Below, one piece after another: positions 52,501 to 60,484 of a DNA stretch of 64,000 nt (positions are counted from its first letter, which is position 1; the number at the start of each line of letters is the position of its first letter). Under the pieces are notes generated by a model, which saw only the letters and a program-made list of their open reading frames with translations, was not told the origin of the DNA and ran no database searches. Both the position numbers and the translations under genes were made by a program. Source of the stretch: Mucilaginibacter sp. PPCGB 2223 (GTDB lineage Bacteria > Bacteroidota > Bacteroidia > Sphingobacteriales > Sphingobacteriaceae). The stretch is taken from positions 1,984,001 to 2,048,000 of the forward strand of contig NZ_MDJS01000001.1 in assembly GCF_001705515.1 (NCBI RefSeq), written 5' to 3'.

Positions 52501-52779
52501 ATGAAAACGGAAAAAACTTCAGCTTTGTTGGTACGTATCGTGGCACAGTTGCGCCCCAAAGACTTGTTACTAAGTGAACACCGCGCTGCCTTGCGGGAAC
52601 GCATCGAAACGCTGCGTCACGAAAAAGGCTGGGACAACTTGCAGTTCGGCAAGTCCATCAAAGCAGAACTGAACGAACTGCGCCACTGGCTATCCGGTGC
52701 CCGCGAGCTCACCACCGAAACGCTGACTGAAATATGCGGTATATTCTATATTTCCATTGGCGATCTGGTGCACGAATAA
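52501..52779 (+). CDS. XRE-like helix-turn-helix protein (92 aa)
   Basis: Residues 27-90 have a Cro/C1-like layout: RAALRERIETLRHEKGWDNLQFGKSI, then ELNELRHWLSGARELTTETLTEICGIFYISIGDLV. The recognition helix is atypical but the fold pattern is clear. It converges with topB with no gap. It could regulate the imu cassette or the mobilisation genes; there is no direct evidence for either. Confidence 0.7.
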   Translation: MKTEKTSALLVRIVAQLRPKDLLLSEHRAALRERIETLRHEKGWDNLQFGKSIKAELNELRHWLSGARELTTETLTEICGIFYISIGDLVHE

Positions 52780-54573
52780 TCAGGCTGTTGCTTTAAATAG
52801 CTTGCCGGATTGTAATAATTCCTGGGTGATGCTGCGCGTATAGACTTTGATCTCTTCCTGGAACTCGTTGACCGATGCTCCGGTGCGGATCTCTTCTAAA
52901 CGCTTTTCCCAATTACCGGTCAGTTCTGCCTGGGCAATGCGCTGGTCTTTCACGATCCCGTAAACGGACAAACCGGTTTCAGTGGGGACCAGGTTCTTCT
53001 TTTCACGGATGATGTATTTCCGAGTCAGCAAGGTTTCAATGATCGCTGCGCGCGTGGCCGGTGTACCCAAACCGCTTTCTTTCATCGCTTCACGGAGCTC
53101 TTCATCTTCGATTTCCTTACCAGCGGTTTCCAGTGCTTTCAGTAAGCTGGCCTCGTTATAGAGTGGCTTGGGCTTGGTTTGCTTTTCGAGTATGGCTTTG
53201 TTTAGGATCGGCAGGTCTTCACCTTTGACGACTTTGGGTAAGCTGGCGTTCTCTTCGTCTTTCTTTTCTTCGTCCTTGTCATTAAAAACGGCCCGCCAAC
53301 CTGCGGTTTGGACAACCGTACCACTTGCGGTAAACTTCGAGCCGGATAGCACGGTAATTTTAGTGATCTCTTTGATACAGTCCTGGTGAAAAGCTTCGAG
53401 CATACGTCCGGCGACCATATCATAAACGGCCTGCTGGTCGGGCGTTAACTGGTAAGGCGCTACACCGGTAGTTAATACCGCATGGTGATCGGTAACTTTT
53501 TTAGCATTAACGCTGCGTTTGCTGAGTTTTGCGCCATTCAACAATGTCGCTTGTTTTCCAAATTGCGGGTGGTGACTTAGTTTAGAAATGAGGTCGGGCA
53601 CGGTCGCAAACACATCGTCACCAATATACCGGCTACCGGTACGCGGATAGGTGACTAACTTGCTTTCGTATAAATTCTGCAATAAGCCGAGCGTTTGATC
53701 GGCGGTAAAGCCTTTGCGTTTATTGGCTTCTTGCTGTAAACTGCTCAGGTCGTGCAACAGCGGTGGCGGTTCCTTGCGGGGTTTGGCTTCGACAGCAGCG
53801 ATGTTACCTGTAGCTTCAACAGCGTCCAATATTGCCTGCGCTTCTTCTTTGGTTTTATAACTCTTTTCAGAAATAGCTCTAAACGCCTGCCCATCTTTTG
53901 CTGGTTGGATGGCCACCTGATAGTATAGCTCCGGTACGAAGTTTTTGTTTTCTAAATAGCGAGCGCAGATCATCGCTAGCGTCGGGGTTTGCACCCGTCC
54001 CAAAGACAAAACGCCTTTATTACCTGAAGCCAGGCTCAATGCCTGAGTCGCATTCATACCCACCAACCAGTCCGACTGCGAGCGGCAATGCGCCGAATTG
54101 AACAGGGTATCGTAATCGCTGCCCGGTTTCAAATTCCTGAAACCATCTTTAATGGCTTCGTCAGTTTGCGAGGATATCCATAACCGTTTGAAGGGCTTTT
54201 TACACTTTAAAAAGTAATAGATATACCGGAAGATCAGTTCCCCCTCGCGCCCGGCATCCGTCGCGACAATGATCTCTGTCGCTTCATCAAATAGCTTTTT
54301 GATAACTTCCAGTTGCTTTTTGGCACCTTCATCATCTTTGCCATTTTTCTTACGAATGGACAGTTTGAACTTGGGTGGCAGCATCGGTAGGTTTTGTACG
54401 CTCCAGCCAAAATAGCCGTATTCCTGTGGCGCGGCCAGTTGCAACAAATGCCCGAACGCCCAGGTAAAAGTATACCCTTTGCCTTCCAAATAACCATCGT
54501 GCTTGGTCGTGGCACCAAATACTTTGGCGATCTCTCTTCCTACGGATGGTTTTTCGGCAATGATAACTTTCAT
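52780..54573 (-). CDS. topB: DNA topoisomerase III (TopB, 597 aa)
   Basis: The Toprim domain starts MKVIIAEKPSVGREIAKVFGA and includes DAGREGELIFR near residue 107. The active-site Tyr is in LVTYPRTGSRYIGDD near 308. It is somewhat shorter than typical conjugative-element TopB (about 700 residues) because the zinc-ribbon end is missing, which is common in this group. TopB decatenates DNA during transfer and replication of conjugative elements. It is read from the same strand as the mob genes. Confidence 0.93.
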   Translation of the reverse strand: MKVIIAEKPSVGREIAKVFGATTKHDGYLEGKGYTFTWAFGHLLQLAAPQEYGYFGWSVQNLPMLPPKFKLSIRKKNGKDDEGAKKQLEVIKKLFDEATEIIVATDAGREGELIFRYIYYFLKCKKPFKRLWISSQTDEAIKDGFRNLKPGSDYDTLFNSAHCRSQSDWLVGMNATQALSLASGNKGVLSLGRVQTPTLAMICARYLENKNFVPELYYQVAIQPAKDGQAFRAISEKSYKTKEEAQAILDAVEATGNIAAVEAKPRKEPPPLLHDLSSLQQEANKRKGFTADQTLGLLQNLYESKLVTYPRTGSRYIGDDVFATVPDLISKLSHHPQFGKQATLLNGAKLSKRSVNAKKVTDHHAVLTTGVAPYQLTPDQQAVYDMVAGRMLEAFHQDCIKEITKITVLSGSKFTASGTVVQTAGWRAVFNDKDEEKKDEENASLPKVVKGEDLPILNKAILEKQTKPKPLYNEASLLKALETAGKEIEDEELREAMKESGLGTPATRAAIIETLLTRKYIIREKKNLVPTETGLSVYGIVKDQRIAQAELTGNWEKRLEEIRTGASVNEFQEEIKVYTRSITQELLQSGKLFKATA

Positions 54574-54630
54574 AATGATTGGGGCGAAAGTAGTGAACGT
54601 GAACAGGTGCTACAATGGGTGTGGATAAGT

Positions 54631-56526
54631 CTAAGGCAGCGCGACCGTTTCGACCAGCATTTTGACCTCTTCCTTGATGCGCTGATAAGTGGAGATGATC
54701 TCAGTGGTGCTCGGCTGACGTATGGGCGGTATATCTTGGTAAGTCCGTTCTTCGACAGCTATAGCTTCATGGTCGTTTTGTATCTGGCAATGAAAGGTTT
54801 TGAGGTCGATCTTGTTGGTCGGGTCGTCGGCGACCATGCCGACGAACTCACCTGAGGATAGCCCGGCAATTTTAGAGGCGGGTACGGCATAATCCAGTTG
54901 GGTCGATCTGCTAACTGAAGTATCTGTCGCATTAATTGATACGCTTTCTTTGACCTGGTTGATCTTGCCGAAACGTTCCGACAATTGCTTGGCCGTATCG
55001 CCGGTCACTTGTCCGCAAATGATATTGCCGACGATATTCATGATGACCTCTGCCTGTTCGCGGCCATAATCTTTTTTGAGCTGGCTGTAGTCCTGCACGG
55101 CCAGCGTCACGGCGACTTTGTTGGAACGGGCTGTAGCGATCAAGTTATCGATGCCATTAAAATAGATGGTCGGGAACTCATCAAAGATCAGGCTGCACTT
55201 TTGCTGTTTTTTGCGATTGACCAACTTATTGATGCGGTTCACATAAAGCGAAAGTACCGCGCCATAGACCTGCGACTTCTGCGGGTTATTGGCCAAACAT
55301 ATGATCTTGGGGTCGTCGGGGTTATTTACATCCAGGGAAAAATCATTGCCGCTTAATACATAGTATAACTGGGGTGATGATAGCCGGGCCAAACTAATCT
55401 TGGCGCTGGCGATCTGCCCTTCTAACTGTTCATAAGCTTCGTTTTTCCAGGCCGAAATAAAGGGGTTGATGAGCACTTCAATCTCGGGTTCGCTGATCAA
55501 TACAGCAAACAGGTCTTTGTATTCTACCAGCGATAGTTCGATCACATGCGGCAGCGTGCAGTACCGGCCACCTTCATACTTTTTTAAAAACCAGATTAAT
55601 GCGGTGACGAAATTGATGGGCGATTCCACGAAAAAATCACCCTGTTTTTTGATCCATTCCCGGTTCAGGCCGAGCATGATCGTCCGTGCGGCTTCCATCG
55701 CATCGGTGATATCGGTCATGGTATCGGGTTCCAGGGGATTGCTGCGGTGCATGATCTTTTCGAAATTGATGACGCAGAATTTGCGGCCGCCATGTTTCAA
55801 TAACGCATTGTAGGCTATCTTCGACAAATCATCGTACTTAAAATCATAGATCAGCATACTAAATCCTTTGCGGATATGTTGGGTGATGATGTGCCGGATC
55901 ACGAAATAGGACTTGCCCGCGCCTGGACTGCCGCCGACCAAGGTGCCACGGAACGGATTGATGATATTGATCCAGCTATTCCGTTCTTTGCCCTTTAATT
56001 GATATTTGGCTGGCAGGTTGATGGAGTATTCGTTTTCCAATAGCCGTTCTTCCTGCGGGAAGGTTTCGTTCTCTTTATTGAAAATATCCCCGCCTAATTT
56101 GAGTTTCAGCATCCTGAATAATAGCGCGCCGCCGGTCATGAATAAGAGATAGCCGAATGCCGTCGCGCCGATATAAAGCCAGGGCCAATAGATCAGATAG
56201 TCGCTGACAAAATAAATGAGCAGCCCAGTTACGCCATAAGTAATGATCGTCTTGGCCCTGATCTTTTCATCACGTTTGCCTTTGGAGCCGATGAGGGAAA
56301 CGATGAGCAGGCCGAGCGCGGTCAGTTTGGCGGTCAGCATCGTGCTGAAAATACCCATCTTGGACAGTGGCACTAAAACATGGTTGACGATTTTGTGCGT
56401 TAAGTGCGCTTGCTCGAATACAGGATAGCAGATGAGGTAAAAATGGATGATCAGGATGGCGATGCTGAGCAGTCTGGTAAAGTCGATGATCTTTCTGAGG
56501 GCTTGTTCGTTTTCTCCGGTTTGCAT
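54631..56526 (-). CDS. mobC: conjugative coupling protein MobC (VirD4/TraG-like, 631 aa)
   Basis: About four N-terminal membrane helices (for example LLSIAILIIHFYLICYPVF) anchor a cytosolic ATPase with Walker A VGGSPGAGKSYFVIRH near residue 197, Walker B CSLIFDEFPTIYF near 445 and a TraM-recognition segment ARSNKVAVTLAVQDYSQLKKDYG. It links the relaxosome to the secretion channel. It is two bases downstream of the relaxase gene, in the Bacteroides-style order mobA-mobB-mobC. Confidence 0.92.
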   Translation of the reverse strand: MQTGENEQALRKIIDFTRLLSIAILIIHFYLICYPVFEQAHLTHKIVNHVLVPLSKMGIFSTMLTAKLTALGLLIVSLIGSKGKRDEKIRAKTIITYGVTGLLIYFVSDYLIYWPWLYIGATAFGYLLFMTGGALLFRMLKLKLGGDIFNKENETFPQEERLLENEYSINLPAKYQLKGKERNSWINIINPFRGTLVGGSPGAGKSYFVIRHIITQHIRKGFSMLIYDFKYDDLSKIAYNALLKHGGRKFCVINFEKIMHRSNPLEPDTMTDITDAMEAARTIMLGLNREWIKKQGDFFVESPINFVTALIWFLKKYEGGRYCTLPHVIELSLVEYKDLFAVLISEPEIEVLINPFISAWKNEAYEQLEGQIASAKISLARLSSPQLYYVLSGNDFSLDVNNPDDPKIICLANNPQKSQVYGAVLSLYVNRINKLVNRKKQQKCSLIFDEFPTIYFNGIDNLIATARSNKVAVTLAVQDYSQLKKDYGREQAEVIMNIVGNIICGQVTGDTAKQLSERFGKINQVKESVSINATDTSVSRSTQLDYAVPASKIAGLSSGEFVGMVADDPTNKIDLKTFHCQIQNDHEAIAVEERTYQDIPPIRQPSTTEIISTYQRIKEEVKMLVETVALP

Positions 56527-56528
56527 AA

Positions 56529-57734
56529 TTATAGATTGAGTCCTTTGCGTTTCCTTTGTTCGCGCTTGATCTTGTTCAAAGCGCCCAAATCTTCCCGGTC
56601 AGGCTGTAATAGGATGTCCAGTAAGTTGGTGCCGGTATCGAATTTTTCCTGATGGGATTGCTCGGCAGTAGTTGTTTTTTGAGCGGCAGGATTTTCGGGT
56701 TCGTTAAAGCGTTCATTGAGCGGGTTGGCGCTAAATTCTTTACCGAGGTCGCTGCCATTAAATACGGTTTTGTTTTGATGGTCGATAAAGGTTGCACCAT
56801 AGATACGGCCGTCATCATTCCGGCGGAAGATGACCTGGATGTTTTGGGCTTGGAGGGCTTTTTCAAAGGACTGGCGGTCGTTTGCTTTTTGCAATGCCTG
56901 GGTGATGATTTGCTTGAGCTGATCCTTGAGCGGCTTACGCAGGGCTGCGTTCAGTTTGAATTTTTCGGCCAGCATTTTCAGCGTTGGCTTACCATAGATA
57001 CTACTGGCTTTGATCGGCACTCCGATCTTGTTACCCTGTTGATCGAGTATCCAGTAAACCAGCCCCGCGCGGGCGAACATCCGTGAGTCTTTTGAACCCA
57101 GGTCAGCCTGGATATGGTATCGCAGAAGGACGGCATTGAGTTCGGGGATGCTGGTAAATCTGTAGGTGCGGATCACCTGGTTCACGATATTGGTGATAAC
57201 GCGCTTGGTTTCAGCATTGCCATAGTCGGCAGGTGCTGCCTTTAAATCCGGCTTTTGCTTGGGCTGATCTTCGGCTTTGGTCAGGTTATATTTGATCTCG
57301 ATGGCTTTCCGGGCTTTTTCGGATTGGTTTTGGCCGAGGTAATGCAAGCTGATACGGTAGCCATCGCGTTTGATATTGGTGCTCACAATATGGATATGCG
57401 GGTGCCCGGCATCGCTGTGGCGGTAAACCAAATAGGGTTGATTATCAAAGCCAATGCCTGTCATGTAATCCCGGGTGATATCCATCAGTGTTTCTGTGGG
57501 TAGGGCTTCGCCATTGGGAAAATTCAATGAGATGTGAACCGTATTGGTCCGCGTGCGCTGGTTACCCTCTGCCAGATCGGTCAGTCGCTGGAGCTTATCA
57601 TAAAAGTTAAGGTCTTTCATTTCTTTGGGGTAACCGGGCGCACCGATGAGTTGAGCTTTGCCTTGTTTCACTTTGTTCTCGTTATAATTGAGCGCGCCGG
57701 TCAGGCTTTTGCCGCTCTTAATTTTTGCGACCAT
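56529..57734 (-). CDS. mobB: relaxase MobB (MOB_P-like mobilisation nuclease, 401 aa)
   Basis: The three-His metal site is HPHIHIV, with His111, His113 and His115, preceded by TNTVHISLNFP. The N-terminal MVAKIKSGKSLTGALNYNENKV contains the likely catalytic Tyr17. It nicks one strand at oriT and stays attached to the 5' end during transfer. The C-terminal half is variable and basic. It overlaps mobA by 34 bases. Confidence 0.93.
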   Translation of the reverse strand: MVAKIKSGKSLTGALNYNENKVKQGKAQLIGAPGYPKEMKDLNFYDKLQRLTDLAEGNQRTRTNTVHISLNFPNGEALPTETLMDITRDYMTGIGFDNQPYLVYRHSDAGHPHIHIVSTNIKRDGYRISLHYLGQNQSEKARKAIEIKYNLTKAEDQPKQKPDLKAAPADYGNAETKRVITNIVNQVIRTYRFTSIPELNAVLLRYHIQADLGSKDSRMFARAGLVYWILDQQGNKIGVPIKASSIYGKPTLKMLAEKFKLNAALRKPLKDQLKQIITQALQKANDRQSFEKALQAQNIQVIFRRNDDGRIYGATFIDHQNKTVFNGSDLGKEFSANPLNERFNEPENPAAQKTTTAEQSHQEKFDTGTNLLDILLQPDREDLGALNKIKREQRKRKGLNL

Positions 57735-58111
57735 ATATCGGCGTATTGGTTCATCTTGTCTTTGATCTGGTTAATGGCCGGTTCGACCTTGCTGGTGACG
57801 GTGCTGAGGAGATGCGCCCACAGCCGGGTGTCTGCATCGCCATGCGCGGCATTGATCTGGTGGACGGCCTGATTCAAATTATTGCCGATGGCGTTCAGCT
57901 CACGCCTTAACAGGATCATTTCTTCGAGCACATCATCCATTGCCTTGTCGCGATAGGTGACGGTCACCGGCTTCTCCAAAAGTACGCTGCGGACGTACTC
58001 ACTCAGCTTGCGGAAACGGGTCTTTTTAAAGCGTTTTTCCAGGTGTTCGTATTCATCTGGTTTGAGCCGGGTGAGGAGGATTTTTGATCGGTTATCTTCT
58101 GGCGTTCCCAT
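57701..58111 (-). CDS. mobA: relaxosome accessory protein MobA (136 aa)
   Basis: The N-terminus (KILLTRLKPDEYEHLEKRFKKTRFRKLSEYVRSVLL) has the ribbon-helix-helix layout of plasmid mobilisation accessory proteins. The following MILLRRELNAIGNNLNQAVHQIN matches the BacMobA/MobC-type signature. These proteins bind oriT and open it for the relaxase. The candidate oriT lies directly upstream. Confidence 0.88.
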   Translation of the reverse strand: MGTPEDNRSKILLTRLKPDEYEHLEKRFKKTRFRKLSEYVRSVLLEKPVTVTYRDKAMDDVLEEMILLRRELNAIGNNLNQAVHQINAAHGDADTRLWAHLLSTVTSKVEPAINQIKDKMNQYADIWSQKLRAAKA

Positions 58112-58122
58112 GTGTTGCGTTT

Positions 58123-58215
58123 GAAAAGCCCGACTTCGGAGGCGCTTTTCCCAGGTCCCGGACTGAACCTGAGAAGGGAGGGCAAGATGCGTTTGTAATA
58201 CAAACGTACATCTTG
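58123..58215. other. candidate oriT region upstream of mobA
   Basis: A two-part inverted repeat is present: CAAGATG (58183-58189) with CATCTTG (58209-58215), and inside it GTTTGT (58191-58196) with ACAAAC (58200-58205) around an AAT loop. A second repeat, GAAAAGC (58123-58129) and GCTTTTC (58144-58150), is closer to mobA. Placement next to mobA/mobB is typical of oriT in Bacteroidetes elements. The nick site is not known. Confidence 0.5.
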
Positions 58216-58246
58216 CTGACTGCTGCGAAGCGGGCGGTCTTTACTG

Positions 58247-58501
58247 CTATTCATTTTTAGTATTACTTTTTAGAAAGAGTTCGAGTGCCTGGATGTTGAG
58301 GTCTTTCAAGGATTGCTCATGTTCCAGGCCAAAAGTTTTCAGGCGTTTCAGGAGGCCCTTGGGTATCCAGTTATTGAACTGTACTTCGGGATCTTTGAGT
58401 GCCTGCTGCTTGACGGGCTGGACTTCCTGAATGGGCGTTTTCGGTCTTTCCTTTTTAAGTTTTTGGGCGAGGTTGCCAAGCTTGTTTTGATATTCTTCCA
58501 T
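58247..58501 (-). CDS. small basic protein between mobA and parA (84 aa)
   Basis: The protein is Lys/Gln-rich at the start (EEYQNKLGNLAQKLKKERPK), then carries VQFNNWIPKGLLKRLKTFGLEHEQSLKDLNIQALELFLK, reminiscent of a ribbon-helix-helix DNA-binding domain. Its place directly after parA suggests a ParB-like or TraB-like accessory role; this is inference. Upstream it shares a leader motif with parA. Confidence 0.65.
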   Translation of the reverse strand: MEEYQNKLGNLAQKLKKERPKTPIQEVQPVKQQALKDPEVQFNNWIPKGLLKRLKTFGLEHEQSLKDLNIQALELFLKSNTKNE

Positions 58502-58542
58502 GGTCTATGTTTATAGATTTCTACAAGGGTTCGCAATGATCT

Positions 58543-58568
58543 TAGAATTATAGATCGCTATAATTCTA
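58543..58568. repeat. 11-bp A/T-rich palindrome at the parA stop codon
   Basis: The arms TAGAATTATAG (58543-58553) and CTATAATTCTA (58558-58568) are perfectly complementary across ATCG. The repeat begins at the parA stop codon. It could be a terminator, an operator for the next gene, or a centromere-like site; related sequences recur near 59.2 and 60.2 kb. Confidence 0.55.
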
Positions 58569-59174
58569 CCCGGCGCTGATGTGTTCGACGACTTCCTCGG
58601 CGAGTGCCATGATTTCGGCTGCAGCCTTCGGGTCTCCACCATTTAAGATACCGGTCGTCATTGCCGAGCGGGCGATGCTGACCCGGTCGTGTACCCTTGT
58701 TTTGAGCAGGGGGACTTCCATACTTTCGAGCAGCGCTGCGATGTCTTTGGTTAACCCGGAGCGCGGCTTGATCATGTTCAGGACGATACCTGCTTTGAGG
58801 TGCGGTGCTTGCGTCTGCGCTTCTTTGATCAGTGCCAAAGTAGAACGGATCGCCATGACGTCAAAAAAGCCGGCCTTGGTCGGCACGAGAATAAAATCGG
58901 AATGGAGAAAAAGCTCGGGCAGCTTATTGGAAAGATAGGGCGGCGTGTCAACAATGACCAGGTCGTGATCGAGCTGCTGAATAGCGGTTAGCTTGTCGGG
59001 GCCAATGATAGACAGTTCGGGGAAGTCCTCTTTGATATGATACAAGCTACCCTGTAAGTCGGTATCGACGAGCGCGATCGATAATTGATCCTGGAAACAT
59101 AAGGCCAGGTTGATGGCCAATGTGCTTTTGCCGACGCCGCCTTTCTGGTGTGCGATAGTGATGATCTTTGCCAT
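58566..59174 (-). CDS. parA: ParA-family partition ATPase (TraA type, 202 aa)
   Basis: The deviant Walker A motif (HQKGGVGKSTLAINLAL, residues 8-24) is intact. ALVDTDLQGSLYH and LVIVDTPPYLS supply the remaining nucleotide-binding elements. The short length is typical of ParA/TraA proteins on Bacteroidetes conjugative elements, where they stabilise the excised circle. The upstream leader carries a motif shared with the 84-residue gene, and palindromes flank the gene on both sides. Confidence 0.93.
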   Translation of the reverse strand: MAKIITIAHQKGGVGKSTLAINLALCFQDQLSIALVDTDLQGSLYHIKEDFPELSIIGPDKLTAIQQLDHDLVIVDTPPYLSNKLPELFLHSDFILVPTKAGFFDVMAIRSTLALIKEAQTQAPHLKAGIVLNMIKPRSGLTKDIAALLESMEVPLLKTRVHDRVSIARSAMTTGILNGGDPKAAAEIMALAEEVVEHISAG

Positions 59175-59221
59175 GGTATAAATTTCTAAGGGTTTACAAT
59201 TCTATATTGCTGTATTTTTAA

Positions 59222-59249
59222 AAGTCTATAAATGTAGATTTATAGACTT
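59222..59249. repeat. 12-bp A/T-rich palindrome upstream of parA
   Basis: The arms AAGTCTATAAAT (59222-59233) and ATTTATAGACTT (59238-59249) are perfectly complementary with a GTAG spacer. On the minus strand it follows the 102-residue gene and is trailed by a T/A-rich run, so it could terminate that gene. Its place upstream of parA also fits an operator or partition site. Confidence 0.6.
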
Positions 59250-59257
59250 GGGATGGT

Positions 59258-59566
59258 TTAACGATGGTTTTCGCGGAGCCGTTGTTTGAGTTTTTGCTCT
59301 TGCTGGTAATTGAAGATCCAATCACTGGCCAGTACTTTCCAGTTGCGATAAGGCGTGCCCTGCGGACTGCACCACCCTGCTTCCCGGTAATGGTCGTAAA
59401 ATGCGGCGGCTTGTTCGGTCTGCCCTTTCTGGTCGAAATAGATATCGATCAGTTGCCGGTCCGGCGGCATTTCGTAGCCAAAGCCTTGCTGGGTGGATGG
59501 TTTGACTTTCCGTTTGCTGGCTTGCAGGGCGGTCGTCCGTTTGGCTTTTCTTTTTAGCGTATTCAT
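59258..59566 (-). CDS. small protein with replisome-organiser-like C-terminal motif (102 aa)
   Basis: The basic N-terminus (NTLKRKAKRTTALQASKRK) precedes AAAFYDHYREAGWCSPQGTPYRNWKVLASDW. That pattern, FxxxYxxxGW...NWKxxxxxW, also ends many phage and plasmid replication-initiation proteins. The function as a stand-alone protein is unknown. Its ATG overlaps the stop of the HTH gene upstream, so the two are coupled. Confidence 0.6.
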   Translation of the reverse strand: MNTLKRKAKRTTALQASKRKVKPSTQQGFGYEMPPDRQLIDIYFDQKGQTEQAAAFYDHYREAGWCSPQGTPYRNWKVLASDWIFNYQQEQKLKQRLRENHR

Positions 59567-59847
59567 CTTGCGGTCTCCATCATACTGGTGATCTTGTCGA
59601 CATCGTAATAAGTAATGCCGCCAAGTTTGGTAAAAGGTATTTCCCCCCGGTCACGTAAGTACTGGAGTTTTCCTGCGGAGATGTTAAGCATTTTTCGGAC
59701 TTCCAAAGATTTAAGCCATTTTTTGGTTTGCTGGAAACCGTGGCCTTTCAAAAGTCCTTTGATTTCGTTCAAAAGTTGGTCTTTGATATCGGCAAGGTCG
59801 CCTACGGTGACGAGTTGATCTCGTGTTACATTTTTGCGTTGTTCCAT
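59563..59847 (-). CDS. helix-turn-helix (HTH_17/excisionase-like) protein (94 aa)
   Basis: I prefer the ATG at 59847 (MEQRKNVTRDQLVTV) over a TTG at 59901. The C-terminal half is an HTH_17 fold: QTKKWLKSLEVRKMLNISAGKLQYLRDRGEIPFTKLGGITYYDVDKI. It is related in type to the gene at 34438. Proteins like this regulate excision or transfer genes. It heads the parA-side operon, running leftwards. Confidence 0.8.
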   Translation of the reverse strand: MEQRKNVTRDQLVTVGDLADIKDQLLNEIKGLLKGHGFQQTKKWLKSLEVRKMLNISAGKLQYLRDRGEIPFTKLGGITYYDVDKITSMMETAR

Positions 59848-59948
59848 AATTTGATGTATTTGGGACAACAAAGTTGCGGGATGGATAAGGGTGATTTTCA
59901 ACCCTGTAGCATAGGTGGTGTGATTTTGTTTCCTTTTGAGTTTATTTC

Positions 59949-60182
59949 ATGCCTTATTGTGATATGAGGGGACTAACTGTAAAACTGCAGGCGATGCTGG
60001 ATGAATTGAGATCAAATTTGACGGACGAGGATTTGCTTGGCTGGCGAAAGAGCGTGGAGCTTTTCCAGGGCTGCGCGAAGTGGCGGACGGCTTATGCTTT
60101 GGAGCGGCGTCGGCTGGTGGAGATTTGGCGGAATGAGAATGAACAGGTGTTCGTTTTTTTGTCGGGTAAGGTGTTTATTTGA
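59949..60182 (+). CDS. small hypothetical protein divergent from the HTH gene (77 aa)
   Basis: The sequence (MRGLTVKLQAMLDELRSNL, then DLLGWRKSVELFQGCAKWRTAYALERRRLVEIW) looks like a helical protein with a plausible coding bias. No family is recognised. It is divergent from the HTH gene and followed by the A/T-rich repeat cluster. It may be spurious. Confidence 0.4.
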   Translation: MPYCDMRGLTVKLQAMLDELRSNLTDEDLLGWRKSVELFQGCAKWRTAYALERRRLVEIWRNENEQVFVFLSGKVFI

Positions 60183-60484
60183 ATGGACATTGAAGTCTGT
60201 AGATTGCTATAAATTTAGATTTACAGATTGCTATAATTATAGTCATTTAAGTTAGAGCGTTTCTGGAAGAGCATAGATAAACCACATCTGAATGCCCCCT
60301 TTCGACCAATCTGGAATGATCACATTTGGTGCTGATATTCAATTATTTAACGCCGTAAATAAATCGGCGATGAGGGACCAACGTTTCTGGTTTATCCAAC
60401 TTGTATATTTTTGGCATTTTTAGCCTTTTTGTTTGGTTATTTCGTTTTGCCGAAAGGGAATTTCCGTTTTGGCGGTTGTACTGA
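60183..60484. other. intergenic region with A/T-rich repeat cluster
   Basis: There is no gene. Direct repeats TGTAGATTGCTATAAATT (60198-60215) and TTACAGATTGCTATAATT (60221-60238) overlap a perfect 12-base palindrome CTATAATTATAG (60231-60242). Related sequences occur near 58.55 and 59.2 kb. The remaining ~240 bases show nothing I can assign; this may be near the element's end. Confidence 0.5.

Noticed and set aside
54394-54855. 153-codon plus-strand frame spanning the topB-mobC junction
   Set aside because: It is antisense to both genes and without motif support.
58003-58254. 83-codon minus-strand frame overlapping mobA and the oriT candidate
   Set aside because: It overlaps mobA out of frame for most of its length and covers the repeat-rich intergenic region; its low-complexity sequence suggests chance.
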